From positions 1 through 32,111 of IMG/VR virus record IMGVR_UViG_3300030103_000509: a stretch of 32,111 nucleotides of DNA; one strand, written 5' to 3'. This DNA is from a virus. Below the pieces are notes generated by a model. It had not been told where the DNA came from. It ran no database searches and worked only from the letters and a program-made list of their open reading frames with translations. Position numbers and translations under genes: made by a program. Shown here piece by piece: positions 6,548 to 12,748 of the stretch (within the stretch, counting starts at the first letter, position 1; each line of letters opens with the position of its first letter).

Positions 6548-6828
6548 TGGCTGTTCGCAAAACAAAAGCTGGTTTAGCACTTAAACGCTGGTTTAAAGAA
6601 GATTGGAAAGATCAAAGAACTGGTAAAAAGTGCGGCAGACAAAAAGGTGAAAAACGTGGTACACCTTATTGCAGACCATCAAAAAGAATATCCAGTAAAA
6701 CTCCAAAGACTGGATCTGAGATGTCAGCTTCTGAAAAAAGAAAACGTATAGCTCAAAAGAAGAGATTAGGTCAACCAGCAGGTAAGCCTAGAAGAGTTCA
6801 AGCAGTAAGGCGAAGAAAGAAAAAATGA
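6547..6828 (+). CDS. DUF5872-like basic protein (93 aa)
   Basis: This protein has the pattern LALKRWFKEDWKDQRTGKKCG, then PYCRPSKRISSKTPKTGSEM, followed by a Lys/Arg-rich tail that ends RRRKKK. The WFKEDWxDxxTGKxCGR...YCRPSKRxSxKTPKT signature matches what I recall as DUF5872, seen in algal viruses, giant viruses and marine phages. Two conserved Cys are in the middle. It starts at the previous stop and overlaps the next gene start by 4 bases. A nucleic-acid or virion-packaging role is an inference from charge and context. Confidence 0.72.
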   Translation: MAVRKTKAGLALKRWFKEDWKDQRTGKKCGRQKGEKRGTPYCRPSKRISSKTPKTGSEMSASEKRKRIAQKKRLGQPAGKPRRVQAVRRRKKK

Positions 6829-7376
6829 GTTTAGAGCAAAAAATTTGTGACGAAATAAAAGCTTGGTCTAAATACGCCTTAGAAATCCCTAATGAAAATT
6901 ACAATAACTTACCCTCATGTCCCTATGCAAAAGCTGCTTGGAAAAATAATAAAGTTGGCTTTGCCTTAAAGACTACGAACAATTATGACATAGTTTATTC
7001 TTTAATTAATAAATTTCACGATTCAAAAGAATTAATTATCGTTATAGATCTGTGTTACGAAAATAATGAAATATTTCATAACAACCTTACAAATTTAAAT
7101 GAATTGATACATCAAAACAAATTTGACCAAAGAGACATTTGGTTAATGGGATTCCACCCTGATGATGACGTTAACGAGCTAATAGACGATGGTTCGTTTG
7201 ACGAAATTGTTAGTGAGGAATATTCTTTAATATTCGTACAAAGACTAAGTAAACTTCAAGAAAGTGCAAATAAATTGAAGAAACTTGGATATTATGATAA
7301 TTATTATAATAAGTACGATGTTGAAGACATTTATAAGCAACGTGAAACTTACTATAGGAGACTAAAATGGCAATGA
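6825..7376 (+). CDS. Conserved hypothetical protein with FHPDDDVNE motif (183 aa)
   Basis: Unlike its basic neighbours this protein is acidic and probably globular. It has ICDEIKAWSKYALEIPNENY near the start and NLPSCPYAKAAWKNNKVGF (about 28-46). A hydrophobic strand LIIVIDLCYE follows near 70-79, then WLMGFHPDDDVNEL near 106-119, LIFVQRLSKLQESANKLKKLGYY near 135-157, and a Tyr-rich end. I recall relatives with the CPYAKxAW and GFHPDDxxNE signatures in marine cyanophages, where the function is unknown. The conserved His/Asp cluster suggests an active or metal site. It overlaps the neighbouring genes by 4 and 10 bases. Confidence 0.65.
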   Translation: MSLEQKICDEIKAWSKYALEIPNENYNNLPSCPYAKAAWKNNKVGFALKTTNNYDIVYSLINKFHDSKELIIVIDLCYENNEIFHNNLTNLNELIHQNKFDQRDIWLMGFHPDDDVNELIDDGSFDEIVSEEYSLIFVQRLSKLQESANKLKKLGYYDNYYNKYDVEDIYKQRETYYRRLKWQ

Positions 7377-7540
7377 GTCCAAGAAAAATGAACGCTATGG
7401 GCGATCAATTAAAAAAAGCTGCTAAAATGATGATGGGTGGCGAAGCAAAAGCAAAAAAAATGAGAGGTGGTGGCATGGCTGCGAAAAAGATGCGTGGTGG
7501 TGGCATGGCTAAAAAAATGAAGAAGGGTGGTAAAGCCTAA
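7367..7540 (+). CDS. Lys-Met-Gly repeat protein (57 aa)
   Basis: The ATG lies at 7367, inside the end of the previous gene, with AGGAG at 7356-7360. The TAA at 7538-7540 shares a base with the next start. The protein consists largely of repeats of KKMRGGGMA and has almost no residue types other than Lys, Met, Gly and Ala after position 20. Similar Lys/Met/Gly-repeat tails occur in small proteins of marine phages. No fold is predictable. Function is unknown; the charge suggests nucleic acid or membrane contact. Confidence 0.65.
   Translation: MAMSPRKMNAMGDQLKKAAKMMMGGEAKAKKMRGGGMAAKKMRGGGMAKKMKKGGKA
7461..7510 (+). repeat. 30-base tandem repeat in Lys-Met-Gly gene
   Basis: The blocks 7461-7480 and 7491-7510 are identical at 18 of 20 positions with a period of 30 bases, and the 10 bases between the blocks continue the same Lys-rich pattern. 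They encode the MRGGGMA units. Confidence 0.7.
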
Positions 7541-8208
7541 TGACAACTTCAAGTTCAAATAATTTTGAATTAGATGTTGCAGAGTACATTGAAGAAGCTT
7601 TTGAACGATGTGGTTTAGAAGCCAGGACAGGTTACGATTTGCAAACAGCCAGACGTTCCATGAACATTATGTTGGCAGAGTGGGCAAATCGTGGCTTGAA
7701 CCAATGGACTATCGAACAAAGAACACAATCTCTTACTTCAGGGACTGCTGAATATAGTTTAGGAACAGACATAATTGATGTTCTATCAGTTGTTGTAAGA
7801 AGATCAGGCACTGATTTTAGTATGAGTAGAATAAGTAGAGACACTTATTTAAACATACCAACTAAGTCAACAACAGGTCGAGCAACACAATATTTTTTAG
7901 ATAGACAAATTACACCAAATCTAAAATTATATCCAACACCTGAGAATAGCACTGATGTTTTAGTTTATGATGCCTTAACAAGAATGCAAGATGCTGATAC
8001 TCAAGTAAATACACTTGAAGTGCCTTTTAGATTTTTTCCATGTCTCACTGCTGGATTAGCTTATTACATAGCTATGAAACGTGCGCCAGATAGAATACAA
8101 TTATTAAAAAGTGTATATGAAGAAGAGTTTGAAAGAGCTATAGGTGAAGACAGAGATAGATCTTCATTTAGTATTACACCAAAGTTAGATTATTATAAGG
8201 TTGGATGA
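7540..8208 (+). CDS. Head-completion/connector protein, P22 gp4-like
   Basis: The 222-aa product carries VAEYIEEAFERCGLEARTGYDLQTARRSMNIMLAEWANRGLNQWTIEQ (positions about 13-60, given in parts), a helical pattern typical of the P22 gp4-like tail accessory factors found throughout marine podophages. A beta region (YSLGTDIIDVLSVVVRR) and LKLYPTPEN follow. The C-terminal helices AGLAYYIAMKRAPDRI and LKSVYEEEFERAIGED close it. P22 gp4 binds below the portal and completes the head before tail attachment. It begins the connector/tail gene set. The call is by motif and context. Confidence 0.78.
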   Translation: MTTSSSNNFELDVAEYIEEAFERCGLEARTGYDLQTARRSMNIMLAEWANRGLNQWTIEQRTQSLTSGTAEYSLGTDIIDVLSVVVRRSGTDFSMSRISRDTYLNIPTKSTTGRATQYFLDRQITPNLKLYPTPENSTDVLVYDALTRMQDADTQVNTLEVPFRFFPCLTAGLAYYIAMKRAPDRIQLLKSVYEEEFERAIGEDRDRSSFSITPKLDYYKVG

Positions 8209-8522
8209 TGGCTTTTGCTAAAGGTAAATATGCTTACAGAATTTCAGATCGTTCTGGATTTCGTTATCGTATAAGAGATATGAGAAAGGAATGGAATGGT
8301 AGCATAGTTGGTTATGATGAATATGAAGAAAAACATCCACAACTAACTCCACCAAGAATAAGAACAGATCTTGAAGCTATTAGAGATGCAAGACCAGATG
8401 TAAAAGATGACAATAAAAAATTTATTGTTTACACTAATACTGGATTAGGAAACATAGGATCTTTACTAACAAGTTTTAGTGCAACAGCGTCTGTTGGAAC
8501 AGTTACAGTGAGTACAACATGA
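8205..8522 (+). CDS. Conserved head-tail region protein with repeat-like tail (105 aa)
   Basis: The core KYAYRISDRSGFRYRIRDMRKEWNG, then GYDEYEEKHPQLTPPRIRTDLEAIRDARPD, is a pattern I know from small proteins between the gp4-like and adaptor genes of marine phages. It contains no enzyme motif. The last ~20 residues (TSFSATASVGTVTVSTT) are different in style and match a Gly-Thr-Val-Thr-Val repeat also seen in the split gp10-like gene at 15814. ATG 8205 overlaps the previous stop; ATG 8208 is an equally possible start. ATGA overlap with the next gene. Confidence 0.65.
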   Translation: MMAFAKGKYAYRISDRSGFRYRIRDMRKEWNGSIVGYDEYEEKHPQLTPPRIRTDLEAIRDARPDVKDDNKKFIVYTNTGLGNIGSLLTSFSATASVGTVTVSTT

Positions 8523-9163
8523 GTTTTACCTTAACTACATTGACAACATCAATACAAGAGTGGACACAAAATGATGAAGCAACTTTTGTAGCAGAAATAC
8601 CTTTTTTTATAAAAAATGCTGAAGAAAGAATATTTAAAGTTGTTGATTTAGATTATTTTAGAAAAAATGTCACTGGAACAATGACAAGTGGCAATAAATT
8701 TTTAGAAAAACCATCTGATTATTTAGCAACTTTTTCACTGTCTTATGTTAAAGACAGTGCAAATGTATTTTTATTGCAAAAAGATGTAAACTATATTCAA
8801 GAGTTCACCCCAAATCCAAGTACAACTGGTAGTCCTAGATTTTATTCATCTTTCGATGTTGATACATTTATAGTTGCACCAACTCCAGACTCCAGCTATG
8901 CCGTTGAGTTACATTATTATTACAGACCTGCTTCGTTAACGACTGATAATTCAGGTAGCACATGGATAAGCACAAATGCACCTGATGCTTTGTTATATGC
9001 TTCACTTGTAGAAGCATATACTTTTATGAAAGGTGAGTCAGATTTAATACAACTTTATACTGCAAGATTTACTGAAGCTATGAGCAGATTAAAAGTATAT
9101 GGTGAAGCTCAAGAAAATACGGATGCTTATAGAGAAGGTTTAGTAAGAATACCAAAACAATAA
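8519..9163 (+). CDS. Head-tail adaptor protein, SU10-adaptor-like
   Basis: The 214-aa protein begins with a helical part (LTTSIQEWTQNDEATFVAEIPFFIKNAEERIFKVVDLDYFRKNV, quoted in overlapping pieces). It then has strands such as FLEKPSDYLATFSLSYVKD, the segment SPRFYSSFDVDTFIVAPTPDSSYAVELHYYYRP, and a C-terminal helix with FTEAMSRLKVYGEAQENTDAYREG. This helix, beta-insert, helix plan and the phrase xRFYxxxDxxxxxxxPTPDxxYxxELxYYxRP are typical of the SU10-type adaptor proteins that join connector and tail in short-tailed phages. It directly follows the gp4-like gene set, with a 4-base overlap. Confidence 0.72.
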   Translation: MSFTLTTLTTSIQEWTQNDEATFVAEIPFFIKNAEERIFKVVDLDYFRKNVTGTMTSGNKFLEKPSDYLATFSLSYVKDSANVFLLQKDVNYIQEFTPNPSTTGSPRFYSSFDVDTFIVAPTPDSSYAVELHYYYRPASLTTDNSGSTWISTNAPDALLYASLVEAYTFMKGESDLIQLYTARFTEAMSRLKVYGEAQENTDAYREGLVRIPKQ

Positions 9164-9175
9164 AAAGGTAGCAAA

Positions 9176-9901
9176 ATGAAAAAATATAAAAGTGTAGCGA
9201 TTGTCGGTCTTGGCAATAGTTGTAGCGAATATTTAATGTCCAGAATAAGAAGTGAAAAGTTTGATGAAGTTTGGACAATAAATTCTATGTCTGCTGTAAT
9301 TTATCACGACAAATGTTTTATGTTAGATCCTCCTTCAAGATTTCTTGACACCCCTAATGCTGGTAAACAAACAAACATTATGGCAGATAGATTAAAGATG
9401 AAGTTAGGTATCCCAATCTTTTCTTGCACTCTAGACAAAAGATGTCCAGATGTTGTTGAATTTCCTTTACAAGAAGTGTTGGAAAAAACAAAATATGCTT
9501 ATTTAAATAACACAGTTGCTTATAGTCTTGCTTATGCAATAGCTCAAGAAGTAAAAGAAATTCATTTGTACGGCATAGATTTTACATATAAAGATGTAGC
9601 TTTTGCCGAAGCAGGAAGAGGTTGTTGTGAATTTTGGTTAGCAATAGCTGCATCAAAAGGAATAAAACTTAATATTGCACACAATTCCTCTTTGCTTGAT
9701 ACCAATGTCAAAGATGATCAAAAATTATATGGATATCATAGATTAGATGATCCGATTGTTTCAACAGTAACACAAGGCAGTATGCTTATAACCAGAAAAT
9801 CTAAATTAAATCCACCAGAGCCGATGGACAATACACCTAATATATTAGGTCGTGAAGACATACCTGGTGTTACATTTGAAGATAAAGGATTAAAAAAATA
9901 A
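9176..9901 (+). CDS. Rossmann-like protein, possibly MptE/DUF115-like, in tail module
   Basis: This 241-aa soluble protein begins with a nucleotide-binding-like strand-loop (VAIVGLGNSCSEYL, 7-20). It continues with DEVWTINSM (30-38), MLDPPSRF (49-56), CTLDKRCPDVVEFPL (84-98), YLNNTVAYSLAYAIA (109-123), IHLYGIDFTYK (129-139) and AGRGCCEFWLA (147-157). The alternating pattern and the LxGIDF strand resemble the 6-hydroxymethylpterin pyrophosphokinase-like/DUF115 fold, whose relatives include flagellin glycosylation proteins. A sugar- or nucleotide-using enzyme is plausible. Similar genes are common in marine phages, but the function is unknown to me. It is not a structural-looking protein, although it sits among tail genes. 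Confidence 0.6.
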   Translation: MKKYKSVAIVGLGNSCSEYLMSRIRSEKFDEVWTINSMSAVIYHDKCFMLDPPSRFLDTPNAGKQTNIMADRLKMKLGIPIFSCTLDKRCPDVVEFPLQEVLEKTKYAYLNNTVAYSLAYAIAQEVKEIHLYGIDFTYKDVAFAEAGRGCCEFWLAIAASKGIKLNIAHNSSLLDTNVKDDQKLYGYHRLDDPIVSTVTQGSMLITRKSKLNPPEPMDNTPNILGREDIPGVTFEDKGLKK

Positions 9902-10188
9902 TGTTTAATGTAGGTATATCACAAGCTGGAAATGTTAATGTTATGACGTCTGATAAAGGAGGTTTAACAAATGAACAAGTGGCAGATCTAGCAGTAGATA
10001 AGATAGTTAGTATATCAAATGATGCTCCTCCACATATAAGACAACAAGCAAAACAATTTAGAGAGCATCTTAAAAACGTGTTGTATCATTATTTACTCTT
10101 GGCAAGAAGAGAAGAAAGAGCTAGTATAGTTCATATCTTAAGATCTAATGGTCAAAAAGAAATGGCTGAATATATAAGGAGACTCTAA
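9901..10188 (+). CDS. Conserved small helical protein (95 aa)
   Basis: The product has MFNVGISQAGNVNVMTSDKGG, then a helical segment with LTNEQVADLAVDKIVSISNDAPPHIRQQA and a second helical part ending KEMAEYIRRL. I recall this pattern (LTxEQVADLAVxKIV, DAPPxIRxQAxxFR) from small conserved proteins in tail regions of roseophages and other marine phages, of unknown function. The start shares a base with the stop of the upstream gene (TAATG). No membrane span, no Cys. Confidence 0.65.
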   Translation: MFNVGISQAGNVNVMTSDKGGLTNEQVADLAVDKIVSISNDAPPHIRQQAKQFREHLKNVLYHYLLLARREERASIVHILRSNGQKEMAEYIRRL

Positions 10189-10189
10189 T

Positions 10190-10642
10190 ATGGCTATAGC
10201 ACAAGCAATGTGTACTTCCTTCAAACAAGAGTTGATGCTAGGTACACACAATTTTGCAACAAATGGAAATGCTTTTAAATTAGCACTTTATGCAGAGGGC
10301 AGTGGTGGTAAATCAAGTACAACTGCAACATTAGGAGCTACAACTACTGCGTTTACTACAACTGGTGAGGTTGCAACAAGTGGTTCTTATACAACTGGTG
10401 GCGGTACGTTAACTAAAGTTGCACCAACAACTTCTGGAACTACTGCTTTTACTGATTTTAATGATTTAAGTTTCACTACAGCTACTATCACAGCTATGGG
10501 TGCTTTGATATATAATAGTACTAATAGTAATAAAGCAGTGTGTGTGTTAGATTTTACATCTAATAAAACTTCAACATCTGGCACTTTTACAATTCAGTTT
10601 CCAACTGCCGATGCAAGTAATGCGATTATAAGGATAGCTTAA
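10190..10642 (+). CDS. Virion structural protein, conserved marine-phage type (150 aa)
   Basis: The opening MAIAQAMCTSFKQELMLGTHNF and the end TSGTFTIQFPTADASNAIIRIA are signatures that I know from a widespread structural protein of cyanophages and other marine phages. Between them lie YTTGGGTLTKVAPTTSGTTAFTDF, ATITAMGALIYNSTNSNKAVCVLDF and Thr/Gly-rich strands. All-beta, probably trimeric tail or fibre-base component by inference. GGAG before the ATG is separated by 6 bases. It precedes the cupredoxin-like and fibre genes, which supports a distal-tail role. Confidence 0.75.
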   Translation: MAIAQAMCTSFKQELMLGTHNFATNGNAFKLALYAEGSGGKSSTTATLGATTTAFTTTGEVATSGSYTTGGGTLTKVAPTTSGTTAFTDFNDLSFTTATITAMGALIYNSTNSNKAVCVLDFTSNKTSTSGTFTIQFPTADASNAIIRIA

Positions 10643-10643
10643 A

Positions 10644-11459
10644 TTGTCAAATACTACCTTACAAGGTTGGGGTAGAGGCACATGGGGTCAAGGTCCTTGG
10701 AATGAAGAGATTGACGTTGTTGTTACTGGTGTTGTTGGTACAACTGCTGTAGGAACTCCAGATGGTATTCCTGGTGTAAATGTATTAGCAACAGGTGTTT
10801 CTGCAACTACTGCTATAAGTCAAACTGGTGCTAGTACAGTTACCTTTGCCGTTACTGTTGTTTCTGGTAATCCTTCAAATCATCCATATTACAATCAAGG
10901 ATCAACAAACAAATACGCTATAGATGGATCTACTGCATCATCCGATGTAATTCTAACATTATATGAAGGCAACACTTATAGATTCGATCAAAGCGATAGC
11001 AGTAATAGTGGTCATCCATTAAGAATTTACACAGCAGCCGATAAAACTGGTGGCGAATATACAACTGGAGTCACTACAAATGGAACTGCTGGATCAAGTG
11101 GTGCTTATACAGAAATAACTGTAGCAGATGGTGCGCCAACATTATTTTATCAGTGTAGTAATCATGCTCTTATGGGAGCAACATTAAACACTTTAGGTAT
11201 TCCCAATGTGGCAACAACAACTGGTGCGCCTGTAACAGGTAATGTTGGAACAACTGCACTAGGTTCAGAGTCTGTTGTAACTGAAGTTGGAGTTAATGTT
11301 ACATTAGTTGGTTTACAAGCACAACAATCTAATGTTGTCACAATACCACAAACTGTGGTATCGTTAACGGGAGTTAGTGCTACTGGTGGCACTGGAGAGG
11401 AACTAGTATATAGTTTAATAGTTCCAAATCAAACAGCTAACTGGCAAGAGGTCGCATAA
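10644..11459 (+). CDS. Tail-region protein with cupredoxin-like (type-1 copper) domain
   Basis: The 271-aa product starts at TTG 10644: an in-frame stop at 10635-10637 rules out earlier starts, no ATG occurs in frame before about residue 177, and AAGGA lies 9 bases upstream. N-terminal WGRGTWGQGPWN resembles tail proteins. Residues about 66-183 read as a cupredoxin: strands DVILTLYEGNTYRFDQSD, then SGHPLRIYT, ATTTGVTTNGTAG-like loops, and FYQCSNHALMG. His124, Cys171, His174 and Met177 would form a type-1 copper site with C-x2-H-x2-M spacing as in amicyanin. The domain is flanked on both sides by GVSATTA/VGTTALG repeats. Similar HPLR...YxCSNHxxMG domains occur in marine phage structural proteins; copper binding there is unproven to my knowledge. 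Confidence 0.72.
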   Translation: MSNTTLQGWGRGTWGQGPWNEEIDVVVTGVVGTTAVGTPDGIPGVNVLATGVSATTAISQTGASTVTFAVTVVSGNPSNHPYYNQGSTNKYAIDGSTASSDVILTLYEGNTYRFDQSDSSNSGHPLRIYTAADKTGGEYTTGVTTNGTAGSSGAYTEITVADGAPTLFYQCSNHALMGATLNTLGIPNVATTTGAPVTGNVGTTALGSESVVTEVGVNVTLVGLQAQQSNVVTIPQTVVSLTGVSATGGTGEELVYSLIVPNQTANWQEVA

Positions 11460-12739
11460 TGGCAAGTACATTTGTAAATAATTTAAGACTCGAAGAAATG
11501 AATACTGGTGAACAGTCAGGAACTTGGGGTACTAAAACTAACACAAACTTAGAACTTATAGGTGAAGCACTAGGTTTCGGCACAGAAGCAATAACAACTA
11601 ACGCTGATACTCATTCAACTGTGATAGCAGATGGTGCTAGTGATGGTGCTAGTGATAATAATGGTGCTAGAGCCATATATGTTAAATATACTGGAACATT
11701 AGATAGTGCTTGCACAATTACAATAACACCTAACACTATAAAACGACTGCATTTTATAGAAAATGGCACAAGTGGTTCACAAAATATTATTATATCTCAA
11801 GGCTCTGGAAGTAATGTAACGATTACACCTGGTACAACTAAAGCAGTTTATTTGGATGGAGGTGGAAGTTCAGCTAATGTAGTGGATGCTTTTGCACATT
11901 TAGCTGCCGTTGATTTAACAGTGGATGACGATTTAATTGTTGGAGATGATTTAACTCTTAAATCAGATAGTGCAGTGCTTGGTTTTGGTGCAGATACAGA
12001 CACGACTCTCACACACACAGATGGTACTGGACTAACACTTAATGGCACAAACAAACTTACATTTGGTGATACAGCTAGTTTTGTACATCAAAGCTCAGAT
12101 GGAGTTTTGACAGTGGATGGTGAGGCAACTATTGATTTAAATGCTTCAACAGCAGTTCTTGTAAGTAATGATTTAAAATTAGATAGTGATGCCGCAGTGT
12201 TAGGTTTTGGTGCTAATAATGATGTAACTTTAACTCATGTGCATGACTCAGCTTTATTATTAAATGATGCTATTAAGATGACTTTTAGAGATAGTGCTTT
12301 ATCTGTAAGTTCTACTACAGATGGACAACTTGATGTAGATGCAGATACGGAGGTAGAGATAACTGCACCAACAATTGATTTGACTGCATCAACTAAGGTT
12401 ACAGTTAGTAATGATGTTGAGGTTACTGGCAGATCTGTAGGTGTAACAGTTACAGCAGAAAACGATGGTAGTTTTGATTTAGCAGTAGGTAATGATTTTA
12501 CTTGTACCACTAGTGGCAACACAGAGATCACATTTAGTAACGCTGCTGCTGGACAATCTGGTAATATTAAATTTGTAAATGCAAGTAATCATACAATTAC
12601 TGCAAATGCACTTGTAGCTATAAATGCAGATGTGCTTACAACATTATCAACAAGTGGTACATATCATTTAGCTTATTATGTAACGGCAGCTAGTGGTAAC
12701 GACACTATTTTAGTATCAGCATCGGCAGCATTAACGTAG
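11459..12739 (+). CDS. Repeat-rich tail fibre protein (426 aa)
   Basis: N-terminal FVNNLRLEEMNTGEQSGTWGTKTNTNLELIGEALG (given in parts here) is the attachment-type start common in marine phage fibres. The middle is a beta-helix-like array with two long repeats, one from SDSAVLGFGADTDTTLTHTD and one from SDAAVLGFGANNDVTLTHVHD. Each repeat has GLTLN/ALLLN, LTFGD/MTFRD and an SSDGVLTVDGE/STTDGQLDVDAD strand. The end (GNIKFVNASNHTITANALVAIN and STSGTYHLAYYVTAASGND) looks like a distal beta domain. Almost no Cys, very Thr/Asp/Gly-rich. It probably forms a trimeric fibre for host contact. The ATG shares a base with the previous stop. Confidence 0.78.
   Translation: MASTFVNNLRLEEMNTGEQSGTWGTKTNTNLELIGEALGFGTEAITTNADTHSTVIADGASDGASDNNGARAIYVKYTGTLDSACTITITPNTIKRLHFIENGTSGSQNIIISQGSGSNVTITPGTTKAVYLDGGGSSANVVDAFAHLAAVDLTVDDDLIVGDDLTLKSDSAVLGFGADTDTTLTHTDGTGLTLNGTNKLTFGDTASFVHQSSDGVLTVDGEATIDLNASTAVLVSNDLKLDSDAAVLGFGANNDVTLTHVHDSALLLNDAIKMTFRDSALSVSSTTDGQLDVDADTEVEITAPTIDLTASTKVTVSNDVEVTGRSVGVTVTAENDGSFDLAVGNDFTCTTSGNTEITFSNAAAGQSGNIKFVNASNHTITANALVAINADVLTTLSTSGTYHLAYYVTAASGNDTILVSASAALT
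11630..11653 (+). repeat. 12-base tandem repeat in fibre gene
   Basis: GATGGTGCTAGT occurs twice in direct succession, and a shortened third copy (AATGGTGCTAG) follows at 11660-11670. It encodes DGASDGASDNNGA and looks like recent slippage in frame. Confidence 0.75.
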
Positions 12740-12748
12740 GAACTTAAT

